A stretch of 64,000 bases of DNA from Suillus spraguei (taxonomy: Eukaryota; Basidiomycota; Agaricomycetes; Boletales; Suillaceae): positions 62,001 to 126,000 of the forward strand of contig JABCPU010000099.1 of NCBI GenBank assembly GCA_016800925.1, read 5' to 3'. Shown here one piece after another: positions 21,770 to 32,787 of this stretch (positions are counted from its first letter, which is position 1; every line of letters starts with the position of its first letter). The notes under the pieces are model-generated. The model had not been told where the DNA came from. It was given only the letters and a program-made list of their open reading frames with translations, and made no database searches. The translations under genes and the position numbers were made by a program.

Positions 21770-22860
21770 CTGCACTTGGCACTTTTACCAGTCGTTCTTG
21801 TTGTTTTCAAACTTATGCATTCTGGACTGATCGATGGTACAGGACATCCCGCTCAAGTACATTGCGGGAAGCATTGTCTGTGGCCGCTTTTTTCCTTATT
21901 CTGCCTCATACACCCACTATGATGTGCCATCCCAACCCTGCCCTTTCCACTGGGTTGGGGATCATTCCTCCGAGTGGCAGACCAAACGGTGCAGATATCG
22001 TATTGCCAGGCCAAACACGTATGTTCCTATATCTCTTCTCGAATCTTTAATTTCATCTGATATCATTTTTTTCTCGCATGTTCGAATCCCCCTTCATATC
22101 GCGCAGAGGAACGCATCAGCAAGAGAAACGTCAAAGTCCATTCCATTGAACTTGAAAAACACTACTGCAATCGTCTCAAGCTCCAAATAGCACCATCACA
22201 CAGCAAACCAGAGGCGCGGTTCAAGCCTGGTAATCTTCACATGCGCATGCTGCTTTCTCTTCATCATCCCTCTCACCTCCCGTCATATTTAAGCACCAAT
22301 TTCCATGCAACGGTAAAACACACTGAATGCTGACATTGTTTCCGGCGCTTTATATGTTGTATATCTCCTGGATACACTGACCGTCATTAATCTACCATTC
22401 CTTTACCACAATCTCTCCCGTCATCTGACGCCCCCTGATGTTATCTCATGCCTCGAGTGCATACAATGCATACTTATACCCACGCGAACTGCCTCTACAA
22501 AGCCAATTGTTTCGTCCTTACATGTGGTAGCTAACGATTTCACAAAGCTCAGTGCTCTCACGGCTTCCCCCATGGTCGTGTTAGCATAGTGTCAACTCAA
22601 TGTCAGCTCATCTTTGCAGTGTTTTCTCTTCGGTCATTGAGATGTTGGCATTCGAATGCCAGTCTTGGACTTGGTACATAGTCGTACTCAATTTTGTCGA
22701 CCGCTCTGGTGCACAGTTTGAGGGCCATCTACTGGTCAAGCTGGAGGGCAATACATCGAAAGCTGCAGCTTCATATCATATTGGTACAATATTCATCTTG
22801 AGGTCCTTTAGTATTACATCTGCCTCATCTTCCTCACAAAACTTCGTCGTCATCAGGATG
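21770..22860. other. Intergenic stretch, nothing recognised
   Basis: About 1.1 kb between the WD40 remnant and the 3' end of SRA copy 2. The open frames are short and unlike any family I know. I see no repeat shared with the rest of the window. Confidence 0.5.
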
Positions 22861-22863
22861 GTA

Positions 22864-24191
22864 TCACATTTTCACTCGACGGTGGATGCCATGCGGGCGC
22901 CGTTTTTGTGCTCGTCGACTTCCGGTGAGCTTGGGCTTGCGTGTGGTAGACACAGGAGGACTGGACCGCATGCTTTTACAGGCGAGCTTAGCGTCCAGCC
23001 TTTTTACAGGGACCGGGGAGCTTTTTGACAGAAACGTATTCATGTTGTTTATTTCCGCCTGTAGCTTCTGCATGATTCTTTGGCGTCCAGTTACTGGCGC
23101 TGGCGCTGGCGGTTGTACTGTTTCGGAGCCTGGTGACGGCCTGTAAAGGCCAACAATCGTTGAACGACGGCGTAAGGGCGGTTGGCCTGGAATCCTCTTG
23201 ACACTGGTCAGTCTGATTGGCAGGGCCCAATAACCAGAGACTTACCTCCATGATGTAGCGACAGATGTCATAATAACCATCTCTATCCTTCTCTTTCCAC
23301 GCCTTTGAAAACAAAGTATCAGCGCTCGTGGACGTAGGTAGATAAGTAAAACAATGTTACATTTTTGCAGATATACAAGCCATCATACCTAAAACCTTCC
23401 CACGGCGCAAATTCAGAATCGAGCCCGCTGCCCCGAATGACGCGCACGGGATTCCGTGTGAAAGAAGATTTCTATCGTACTGTCAGCTCCCGTCCTCGCA
23501 TCTATCCCAGACCCAGATAGAAAGCTCACACGGAGCGCTTGATTTCCAAAATTAGACCATTCCTGGTCCCAATCCAGCTCGCGCGTCTTGGGAATTTTAA
23601 TCGGTAATCAAGCTATAAAGCATAAAGGAAACTTACATTATTCTCGAGCTTGCGACCCCCTAACAATACTAAGTCGGCATACAATCTTGTAGCCCGGGCA
23701 ATGAATACACACCTGAACCTGTATATAAGCTATATGCACAGGTCAGACTACTGATCCGGTTCGAAATAAACGCTGTCACATGCTTACATTGTGTCCCCGT
23801 TATCCTTGTCATCTTTGTATTGACCCGAGACAACGATTGAAGAGGCGCCAACTGCCATAGTGCCGCTTATACCAGCTTCAATGTGGCAATGCACACCAGC
23901 GCCATAACATTCTTCGCTGTTTACAGACAGACAGATAAAATCACTGATGTTATTAAACGAAGTTCAAAATTGCGCACCGATCCTTGAATGTTGTCCCGAA
24001 AGGGACTCCGGGACACTCCCCAAAATGGTGCCTGCAAAGAAAGTGCGTAAACAGTGCGGTTGAGAGATACTGAAGAGCATTACTAACACCAGCTTCTTGG
24101 ACCCTTCGCTGGATGTTTCCTTTGAATGTTTTTTCATCTTCTCGTCCCAGACACTGTTTGATGTCTTTGTTTCTGAGTCGTTCTTGAGCAT
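22864..24191 (-). CDS. SRA/YDG-domain protein, copy 2
   Basis: This minus-strand gene has the same exon plan as copy 1. The N-terminal exon (MLKNDSETKTSNSVWDEK... ending GSKKLV) joins in phase 2 to HHFGECPGVPFGTTFKDR. SRA motifs follow: CYGAGVHCHIEAGISGT, SSIVVSGQYKDDKDNGDTM, SQDWDQEWSNFGNQALR-like, PVRVIRGSGLDSEFAPWEG-like and the ICRYIMEV end. The C-terminal tail (KRIPGQPPLRRRS, then MQKLQAEINNMNTF and a basic KRLDAKLACKSM region) is longer than in copy 1. The stop is at 22864-22866. Copies 1 and 2 share intron sequences as well as exons, so the duplication is fairly recent. The exact start is uncertain, since an upstream Met at 24401 is in frame. Confidence 0.8.
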
Positions 24192-24685
24192 TCTGTCGTC
24201 AATGAGTGTCAAGGTGGTGAAGACAAGTCCATGAGGCCAACACGAGGCTCTTATACATAGACTGCTACTAAGTCGGAGCTCAAAAACCATAGTTGCCTCT
24301 ACGAGAGCCAGGCTTAAGGTTCGACTCCAATGACAAATAGTCGAGGCAGATTCATGATGCATCGACAACGCAGACATCTGCTCCCGCAGGACGAAGTTCA
24401 CTTGGATTATCAGGTAGTTTTGTGTGAATTTCTGAATTGCGGGAGCATGGGGGCTACAGACACAAGTTTAACAATATACTGAGTGTAGAAAGGCCTGGTA
24501 GAGCAGTATCAGCATGCGAACATTCCAAATGATCCTCAAGAAAACAGAAAAATAGGGTACTGTACATCCGTAACTGATCCTATCAGAAGGGCGAAGTGGA
24601 TGGGAAACATGACTTCGAGGTCTTGAAAGCAAGAAACCAGAGGGGTCGAGATATAGTAGGTGTTTGGCAGCTGTAGCTGACTCGT

Positions 24686-26375
24686 TCAGAAGGGCGAGGG
24701 AGATAAGAAAGATGAAAATGGGGAAGTTGTGGTTTCGAGGCCATCAAGTAGCATATTTTCCTCGTCTTCGTCATAAAGTCGTATGTCTTCCTCTTCATCA
24801 TCAAGTGACATATCAACACTTTCTTTGTCCTCATCGTAGGAGAGGCTCCGCGTGGGCCTCGCTAGGTCATTGAGATGTGATTGACTGAACCACATCCTGG
24901 GTTCTATAAGGGTGTGTAGTGGTCGCCTTTTCACAGACGTCTCCGCGGAAGACCTCGTTCCAGGAAAGTGTTGCTGTTTCTCCTTCGGCATCTTTTTTTG
25001 CACCCGCTGGTTATGCTTTTGCAGCGGGGTTTCAGTAGTCACCAGGACAGGCGCTAAACCTCGTTGCTGCTCGTCAAATGGCGATAATGAAGACGATGAT
25101 TGGGGCGGCGCTCGGTCAGCGAGTTTGCGCCTCTTAGACACCGCATCGGCATAGATCAAAGGATCATCCTGCGATGCAAATGGTCGAGTCTTGCGCTTAC
25201 GGCTGATCAACGTACACAAGGGCGTGACGACGGTGTCTGACGTAGCTACGGAGACGGGAGATGGCTCGCGATCGGTATCTGCGAGCGAGCGACGGGGCAA
25301 GGGAGGTTGACCTGAAACCCTCTGTGACACGACATCAGCCTAATCAGAGCCCCATGATCTAAACTGCAACTTACCTCTAGCTTATAGCGACAGATATCCA
25401 AACCTTTGGAATTTTTCTCTTTCCATGCCTTTGAAGGTTGAATATCAGTGCCGGTGCATCCTCCATAGATATGGGAAATAACATTACACTTTCAACAGTG
25501 TACAGACCATCATACCGATAACCTTCGGCAGGCGCAAAATCGGAAAGCACTTTATGGCTCCGGACGACGCGCACGGGGTTACCTGTGTCGCGCGATGTCT
25601 GTTCTGCAGTCATTTGGGGAGCTCACGTTCAAAAACAGAAAAACTTACGACAAGTGCTTCGTTTCCTCGATCTGACCATTGCTGATCGAAAATCTGCGGA
25701 CCTAACCGAAGCTTTTGGATTCTAAATAGATGGTCTATATGAGCCAGAAAACGACTTACACGCTTCGGAGGACAGCTATCAGACCACCGCTTGCGACCCC
25801 CTGATGCTACCACATTGGCATACAATAGTGTAGTCCAGGTTTTCAACACGCACCTGTACCCGTATAGTAGCTATATGCATACGTAAGGATCAGGATGCAG
25901 TCATCACATTCCAAAATGATAGATGCTTACATCGTATCACCAAAATCCTTGTCATCTTTGTAGTGACACGAAATAACAATTGAGAAGGCACCAGATTTTT
26001 TAGTGCCATGTATACCAGCCATAAGAGGGCGATGCACGCCAGCACTAGAGCAATCTTGGCTGTAGAGACAAATCATGAATTGACTGATGTCAAGTACTAA
26101 ACGAGAATGAAAACACACACCGATCTTCCCATTCAGCCCCAACCGGGACTCCGGGAATCCCCCCGAACTGCTGCCTATAAAAACGGTGAGCGCTGAAGCT
26201 GAGGGAGAAACGCCACTAACGCCAGGCGGCGGGCGGTCGACTTAGTAGCCCTGACTTTCGCCGAGTCTTTGTCCACTGAAACTTTGCTGGCTATGATTTC
26301 TTCCCTATCACTATCAATCTCCTCATCCGTGTAGATGGCTTCGACTTGTTCTTGCGGTCTGTCGTGGTGATCCAT
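24686..26375 (-). CDS. SRA/YDG-domain protein, copy 3, with long acidic C-terminal tail
   Basis: The start MDHHDRPQEQVEAIYTDEE (26375) lies in an acidic N-terminus. Exon 1 ends RRLA and joins QQFGGIPGVPVGAEWEDR. SRA blocks then follow: CSSAGVHRPLMAGIHG, AFSIVISCHYKDDKDFGDTM, YTGT plus SGGRKRWSDSCPPK, IFDQQWSDRGNEALV, and NPVRVVRSHKVLSDFAPAEG with YRYDGLYTV. The last exon (from about 25330) is a 210-residue tail, Ser/Pro-rich then strongly acidic (YDEDKESVDMSLDDEEED) and ending SPFSSFLSPSPF at 24686. This copy is the most diverged of the three. Role inferred: nuclear reader of modified cytosine. Confidence 0.82.
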
Positions 26376-27081
26376 CGTGTATGGCCGCTGTGGCGTTCGA
26401 CGTAACGGACGGTGGTACCACAAAGAACCAATAATGCACGAGGCAACAGGAGTACTACTTCGGAGTTCGAAAGACGTAATCTTCGAAAGACCCGACTACG
26501 CCGCCTCTTCTATCAGTACTACTAGGATTGATTCCCTCGACGACCAGACAAAGGCGGCCGCTGCCAGGGACGAGGCCAGGTCTCTTGACTCTGGAGGATG
26601 ATACGTAACATGTCGACAACAGCACATGTACCATGACAGCCCGGATTTGCTGCCATGAAACGTATGCGTTGCACGCCTGAACTTCCGATACTTCAGACTA
26701 TCCCATGCAAGCTCCTGGCCGTACTTTGTGGGCATTCGATGGCGTTATCTTTTGCCAGCGGAAACTAACGATGATTCTGCTTATATCTGATGAGTACTGG
26801 GCACGTTGAGGCCCTGTGAGCGTGACTGCGTGATAGGCATTTGCAATGAGTTCTACCGGTCACCAGGGCCCTGTAAACTGCAGCAAACTCAAAGGAATTA
26901 TTAATATGCTGCGTCTGATTGGCTGCTATGATGATCGCCGAGATCATCCCACTGATAAAAATAAGCAAATATTCAAGAAATTCACAAGTCACGTATATAT
27001 TTGATGGTCTCACCATACTGATTGTCAATACCCTTCAACGTTCTCATATTCATATTCTCTTTCTTTCCACAGTATACCACC

Positions 27082-27450
27082 ATGGCCCGCCCGTTTAAGC
27101 CTCCCCCGCTGGCTAGAGATACTACTGGATTTCGATGCAATTCACTTCGCGCGTACGCATGGAAGCAATGGACCATGTTCGAGGCCACTTTTGCCATATG
27201 TGGTCTGGAACCTTGGGAGAAACTTGTTTTCGGTGAGTACTGTCGTACTGGACCTCGAATCACTTCCGACCATCGTGCACATTCAGTGATCGTTATGTCT
27301 CTACTCACTTTCCTATTCTTCACTGGTCTGTCTCGGGTAATACCCAGTCAGATCTCACTACTACCTCGCATTGCATACTATCTCTGGGGTGATGAACGGG
27401 TACTAAATCACTGGATGGATCACGCGGCGGCCAGTGTGAAGGAGCTATAG
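27082..27450 (+). CDS. Serine palmitoyltransferase small subunit-like protein, copy 1
   Basis: The ATG at 27082 has a strong context (CACCATGG). The gene has one 54-bp intron (27233-27286, GTGAGT...TTCAG) and encodes 104 residues. The first exon ends with the family hallmark: an amphipathic stretch WKQWTMFEATFAICG then LEPWEKLVF. The second exon supplies a membrane helix VIVMSLLTFLFFTG and a C-terminal part with YYLWGDE and a final KEL. Small subunits (ssSPT/Tsc3 type) bind the LCB1/LCB2 heterodimer in the endoplasmic reticulum and raise its activity in the first step of sphingolipid synthesis. The assignment rests on the LEPWEK motif, size and membrane helix. Two paralogues lie downstream. 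Confidence 0.72.
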   Translation: MARPFKPPPLARDTTGFRCNSLRAYAWKQWTMFEATFAICGLEPWEKLVFGEYCRTGPRITSDHRAHSVIVMSLLTFLFFTGLSRVIPSQISLLPRIAYYLWGDERVLNHWMDHAAASVKEL

Positions 27451-29078
27451 CTTGAGGGTTTTGATTGGCAGAATGGATGTGGGTATACTTTACGTTGTCT
27501 GGATCGAGGCACAAGGGAGCATGACGTTTGCCTGTCAAGTATGTCCGCTTGCATTATGCGCCCTTACAAAACTCACGGCAATTTTCATAGGTCTTCAAGT
27601 CATTGTTCAGCTGTATTATGGCTCTAGTACTTTATTCTTCTATCATTTGTCTTCAGGATTCTTCACTCGCGTAACCTTATTTTCTCAACTCGCTGGGATA
27701 CTTGGTACAATCCAAATTCGACAAGCGGTGATACTTTAGTATAAAAGTAAAGTAGGCCCTGCGCCACTACAAATCACACCCATGTACTTCTATGTACCTC
27801 TTATACTATGTACCAAACTACGATTTATTTCTCAACGCTTACAAGAGCCTCAGGGGATATGTATGGATATGGCTGCAGCTTCAAAAGCGGAGAGTTTGCT
27901 CAGAAAACCAAAGGGAGATGCCATCCGGGAGATATGGTTTGCTACATTAGAGCGCCCCAAATGCTGATTCACCCAGCGAGACTTTGGATTTTGACGAGCG
28001 AATAGATCAACTAGATTAGTATCACCTTTGAAGAACGTCTAGGAAATGGCCAACATTAGAGCTATTCCACGTGGACTCCGGGCCGAAGATGCGGAAGCCC
28101 CAGAACGGCCAGAGCCCTGACTTTCACTACCTTTGAGTTAGTACCAATGATTTCTGGGCACATACTTACTAGCATTGCCAGAAATAAACAAGCTGACCTG
28201 CCATAATTTACAAAGTCACTCCCGCTATGATCACACAAGAAACATCACGAAAAGCAAACTCATCATAGTTTGTTAACTTATTTTATAATGAAATACAGAC
28301 TTCATAGCCTGCTGCGGTTTGACCATTGCCTTGAGACAAAGTAAACAGTTACAGTAAAACTCGCGATGGTCAACGGAGTCCGTCCCTTATATAATTATCC
28401 GCTATATACCAGTAAGGTAATATTTGCCATCTCACGTTTCCATCAGTTCAAGTACTGATACGCAGCGCGTGAATTGGGCGCGATTGTAACTGCTGTATAA
28501 TGTGTGTTGGCGTCAACCTTTTTTCGCAGACAGCAATTTGAATATAAAGTCAAGAATCCGGGTAGCGCTTGCAATGAAGGAAATCTGTTTCTACCACAGT
28601 TCCAATTCAAAGTCAGGTGAGGGGTCCACTACAACTTGAACACGGCGGCATGAGGACCATAAGAGCCGCAGATATCGTCATATGTGCCGATATAACGTCG
28701 GAAAACCACCGCAATCAACGTAAAGCACCCGGGAGACTCACTGATTTGCCAACAGACTTATAAGTTGTTTGTTCCGAATCCATGGAGCCCCATCGTCCTC
28801 GCGACGGGGACCTGGCTAAATCCTTGGCGTCTGCATTCTGACGAGGCTGAGCAAGGACAATTAAAAACGTGGACCTAGCTGGTGCTAGGACTCGCAACAA
28901 GCCGTGACTAGTGACTTGTAATCGCATCACGTGTCAAGAAATCTTGACTTCGATTTCCGCTTTGCGTCCTTTTGGGCATGCGCAGTTGGGTTGCGGACTA
29001 TAACTTATTAAGTTTCACTCATTTGCTTTTGCGGAACCACCGTCTGTTTACCTGCTCTTCAACTATAATCACTTCGTC
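27451..29078. other. Intergenic, nothing recognised
   Basis: 1.6 kb between copies 1 and 2 of the small-subunit-like genes. The short plus-strand frames at 27452-27739 and 27782-27967 have no recognisable motif or clear splice sites. The last 100 bp (from 28960) should hold the promoter of copy 2. Confidence 0.5.
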
Positions 29079-29389
29079 ATGGTCAAGGACTACTTATGGA
29101 GGCAAAGAGTCAAGTTCGAGTCGACCTTAGCATTGTCTATGCTTGAGCCTTGGGAAAAAATTCTCTGCTGTGAGTCCCATCTTCTCATGAATTATCAATG
29201 TCATGATTCGCTTATCTGTCCTTAGTGATCATATTCTCGCTTTTGACAATGTTAGTAATGATCGGACTGTTCCAATACTTGCCCCAGCATGTCATGGACA
29301 TGCAACGACGGGCCACATATTACCTCTGGGGTCAAGAAGGAGACGTGTTTCGCTCATGGGTAGAAACTCCAGGGCTGAAAGAGCTATAG
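29079..29389 (+). CDS. Serine palmitoyltransferase small subunit-like protein, copy 2
   Basis: The ATG at 29079 opens MVKDYLWRQRVKFESTLALS, then MLEPWEKILC. A 56-bp intron (29170-29225, GTGAGT...CCTTAG) follows in the same phase (1) as in copy 1. Exon 2 gives the helix VLIIFSLLTMLVMIGLF-like segment (starting LIIFSLLTML), then QYLPQHVMDMQRRATYYLW and a KEL end with stop at 29387. The protein has 84 residues. The shared intron place, the YYLWGxE block and the identical KEL* end show that copies 1 and 2 are direct paralogues. Copy 2 lacks the longer N-terminal extension of copy 1, which brings it nearer to the usual size of the family (about 70-90 residues). Confidence 0.75.
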
Positions 29390-30058
29390 TACATGCCTAA
29401 TTTTTCATTCATGGAGGTGCGAACGTCCTAGTGTTTCATTCGCCGTAATGCTTACCTACCGACACATTCGCATTCTTAGATTTTGTCCTGTGCTTGGATT
29501 CATACCTTCCATGTCCTCGCTCACCTACGAATACCTCCTTTGTATACTCATACAGACTACAACATCTTTTTGCTGGACCAATTACTGGACCGTGGTGCGC
29601 ATCCTCATTACAGCAGCCACGTGACTGCATGGGGCCATAGAATACGCACCTAGGTTCGTCACATTGTCACATACTTGGCGAATTGAATCTATTTGCAATG
29701 TGTGACACGTGGTCAGAACATAAAAAAAAGCATGTAGTCAGGTGGAAGTAAAATCAAAGACATAGTTCTACTGGGTGAGTCTTCGGGGTGGATACAAGTA
29801 TCATATCTGGGCTACATCACCTGCGGGCCCAGAATGAACATAAGTACAAAATGTCACATGTCACCCTCCTTCGAACTCTCAAGCTTACTGGGAGCGTATC
29901 TATACAGTAAGCAAGCTACTGGATTGCAAGACACCTGTTGAGTTCTCTTCTCTTTCTAGCCCGCAAAAAAATATTTTTTCTCCTTGGTATTGGGTAAACA
30001 AGCAGCCCATAAATCAAACACGTCGGCAGTCTTTACCCCACTGGTCCATTGTTTGGTA

Positions 30059-30304
30059 ATGGAACGCAAGCCCGTCCTTCCGGATGCGAACAGCTTCCGC
30101 AAGTGCGTATGGCATTACAAAATCATGCTGGAGACTACATTTGGAATATTCGTGCTTGAGCCCTGGGAAAAACTCGTCTTGGGTACGTTTGCCCGGCGCT
30201 TCCGTCAGTCTTCCCTGTCCTTACTCGCAGAGCACACAGCAATCGTCATGACACTCCTTACCTTTCTATTCGTCACTGGCTGCGCGCGCGACAATAGACA
30301 GTAG
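30059..30304 (+). CDS. Serine palmitoyltransferase small subunit-like protein, copy 3, C-terminally shortened
   Basis: From the ATG at 30059 exon 1 encodes MERKPVLPDANSFRK, then HYKIMLETTFGIF and VLEPWEKLVL. The intron 30183-30239 (GTACGT...CACAG) has the same position and phase as in copies 1 and 2. Exon 2 begins AIVMTLLTFLFVTG, the membrane helix, but then ends within eight residues (CARDNRQ, stop 30302-30304), giving only 62 residues. The loop and the YYLW...KEL part are absent. It may be a degenerating copy or a minimal form that keeps the core. An upstream in-frame Met exists at 29984 but has poorer context. Confidence 0.6.
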   Translation: MERKPVLPDANSFRKCVWHYKIMLETTFGIFVLEPWEKLVLGTFARRFRQSSLSLLAEHTAIVMTLLTFLFVTGCARDNRQ

Positions 30305-32787
30305 ACAACCCGCCATTACTAAAGTTATTACATGCTACAATGTTAGTACCACGAGACATAAGCTGGCGATTTTCAAATTTTTCTGATTCTGTATCATGAT
30401 GATGTTGAGACGGTAAAGGTCCTTGACACTAGCAGGTAGAGCAGCTGCTTGTCTGAGAAACAGCGAGCCACAAGTAAACCGGGAGCAGCCACGATATCGG
30501 ATAAGATATTGATATTTTGTTAACTTAAGCTTTTAAAAAATTTGAGTAAGAAACAAAGATCTTCGTTGTGGTGTGTTGTGTTTATATTGGGATACGGACT
30601 CCTTCAACCTAACTTAGTTGGCACCACTATGAACCGATTAACAGGGTTCTCACTTCTCGCCGCGGCTGCACTACGCACTCATGCCAACTTGACTATTTAC
30701 ATTACCTCGGCGAGAGTACAGCTAGCCTCGGGTTTTGATGCTTCCTTGATCAGAAACCACGACGTAGGCTGCCGCTGATCGACTTCTCGGATCCTTGCCC
30801 TAATATACGGACTCAGATTACTCTGCAGTTCACTGGCTGAGTTGAACTTTGGTCTTGCTCATACATGATCACGGACCATATACAATTTACACAGCTCTAC
30901 CAACGTTTTTGATCTGGTCTACATGGTCTAGCTCTGGTCTCCTCCTGTTGTCAGCACTGAGACGGCCTGGATACTCGATCGACGCAGCTAGCAGGACAGC
31001 CAACAATAACATACCTAGAGAGTGTACATCTGGTGCTGAACGTGACCGCATGTTAATAGCATGATCTCTGTCATGTGAGCCACTCGATGACAGGCTTTTA
31101 TGACTGGCACGCACAAAACGGCGTCTCAATAGTCGAGTCAGTACCCAACGCTTGTGGTGTCAACAAAGCATGCACTTTATTTTCTATGAACACAAGATCC
31201 GCTTTCACTTCTACACTGGCACTTATATTTTTCTTCACAGCTACGCCCCTATGTTGACTCACAAAATACACTGCGGTGTGCCACTGTCACGTCTTCCGAT
31301 TCGCGTAGGGTCCGGACCGTCCCTGAGAATATCAACGCTTGATCTTGGGACTAGTGTCAGTTTCTTTGCGATAAAGTTTTAAATAAGACACACCTCACGC
31401 ATGGCCCCCAATAGATCCACGAGCCAACATATCCATATCTTGTCAATCCGCCACTACTCCAAGCCAGGCCCACAGTTACGTTCCCAGACATGCCGGCGTG
31501 TGTCGCGTTCTACACAGGATTTTGATTCCATCATGTCATTCTGAATTCATCAGCTGATTTATGCTGTACCAGTGCATCGATGGATTTCGATTAATCAATT
31601 ACAACGGTACATCATAGATGCGTCATCTTACGCCCTATGATGACTGTTTACCACAGCAGGCACCGATCTAGCTGGCACGCAGGCGCTGCGTATGGGTCAT
31701 TGGACTCATCCTCACGCAATCCGGAACTATTACCATGGTTCAACACGGCTGTCGGGCTGTGCGTGTGCTAGATCAGTGGCCGGATGCACACTTTTCCCCC
31801 ATTGAGTGCAGGGCCCCGGCCTAATACTGAGCAGTATAGGGAATGCCATTGTCCCTGATAAACCCAAAATTTTCTAGCTGGAACATCACCACCTCTTTTG
31901 GTTTGACACAAAAAATATATCATTGGTTATAGTATATCGGTAAAGGGAGGGGTTTATAATAAGAAAATAACAGTATGGATACAGTACGAAAATGTGAATC
32001 TACGTGGTGTGATGTGTAGGTAGCCAATCTATAGTCTTGACATTGCGTGATGCACTAGCGGTTCAAAATGTGATTGTTCGTGTATTGTCACATGAGTTAA
32101 TGCACGGATTTAAGACGTCATGAAGGTGTTAAGTAAAAGGGGGATACCGTAATACTTGGCTGGCAAATGCATGGGACAGACGAAAAATATGTTAAAAACC
32201 ACCAGATGCGTGTCGTATGCGTGTTTGGTCGTGAGTGTGGGAGCGAAACGTGAAGATTATGATATCGTAGATATGATAGGGATGGGTGGAGTGCACATAC
32301 GTCACGCTTTTAAGGCGTGGCGATGGCCGTGATCCAGCCACCTGGCGACCCCTTCCATCAGAACGATCGACCAGCGGATTCGAATAATTGCGATTACGAC
32401 GGGATTCCGTTAGCAGCCTGTGTGTTTATGACTGTGGGTTGGTCGCCTGATATAGATATTGGAATAATGGATAACGACACCGCATGGCAAGTTCCCCCTC
32501 CCTCCCCTTTAAGTGACGGGGATCCCCCATTAGTCCGTGTAAAAACAAACAATGCCTAACAGAGCTATACTGTGGACGGGCTGTTTCCGACGCCCCATTT
32601 TGTGCGATACAGTGCATCATCTGGCCTCGTATCAGGGTGAATTTGGAGCCTGCCTTCCCAGAGGGCGGCAGAGGACTTTGAGGGATCAAAACGAGCAGGG
32701 TCCGATAGAGTACCACGTGATTGTGGTGCCCAGCCAGCTCCGATGGAAGATGCAATAAGCGTTGGGACCATGGTCATCAATGAGGGG
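30305..32787. other. Intergenic, no supported gene
   Basis: 2.5 kb without recognisable coding sequence. A plus-strand frame at 30542-30778 contains MNRLTGFSLLAAAALRTHA, which resembles a secretion signal, but it stops after about 50 more residues with no known domain. The frame at 32317-32559 is also unassigned. The region has no repeats in common with the LTR families. Confidence 0.5.

Noticed and set aside
24664..25154. Plus-strand frames opposite SRA copy 3
   Set aside because: They are shadows of its coding tail exon.
30542..30778. Small secreted protein with a signal-like MNRLTGFSLLAAAALRTHA
   Set aside because: No known domain, stops soon after, no paralogue or clear splice site nearby.
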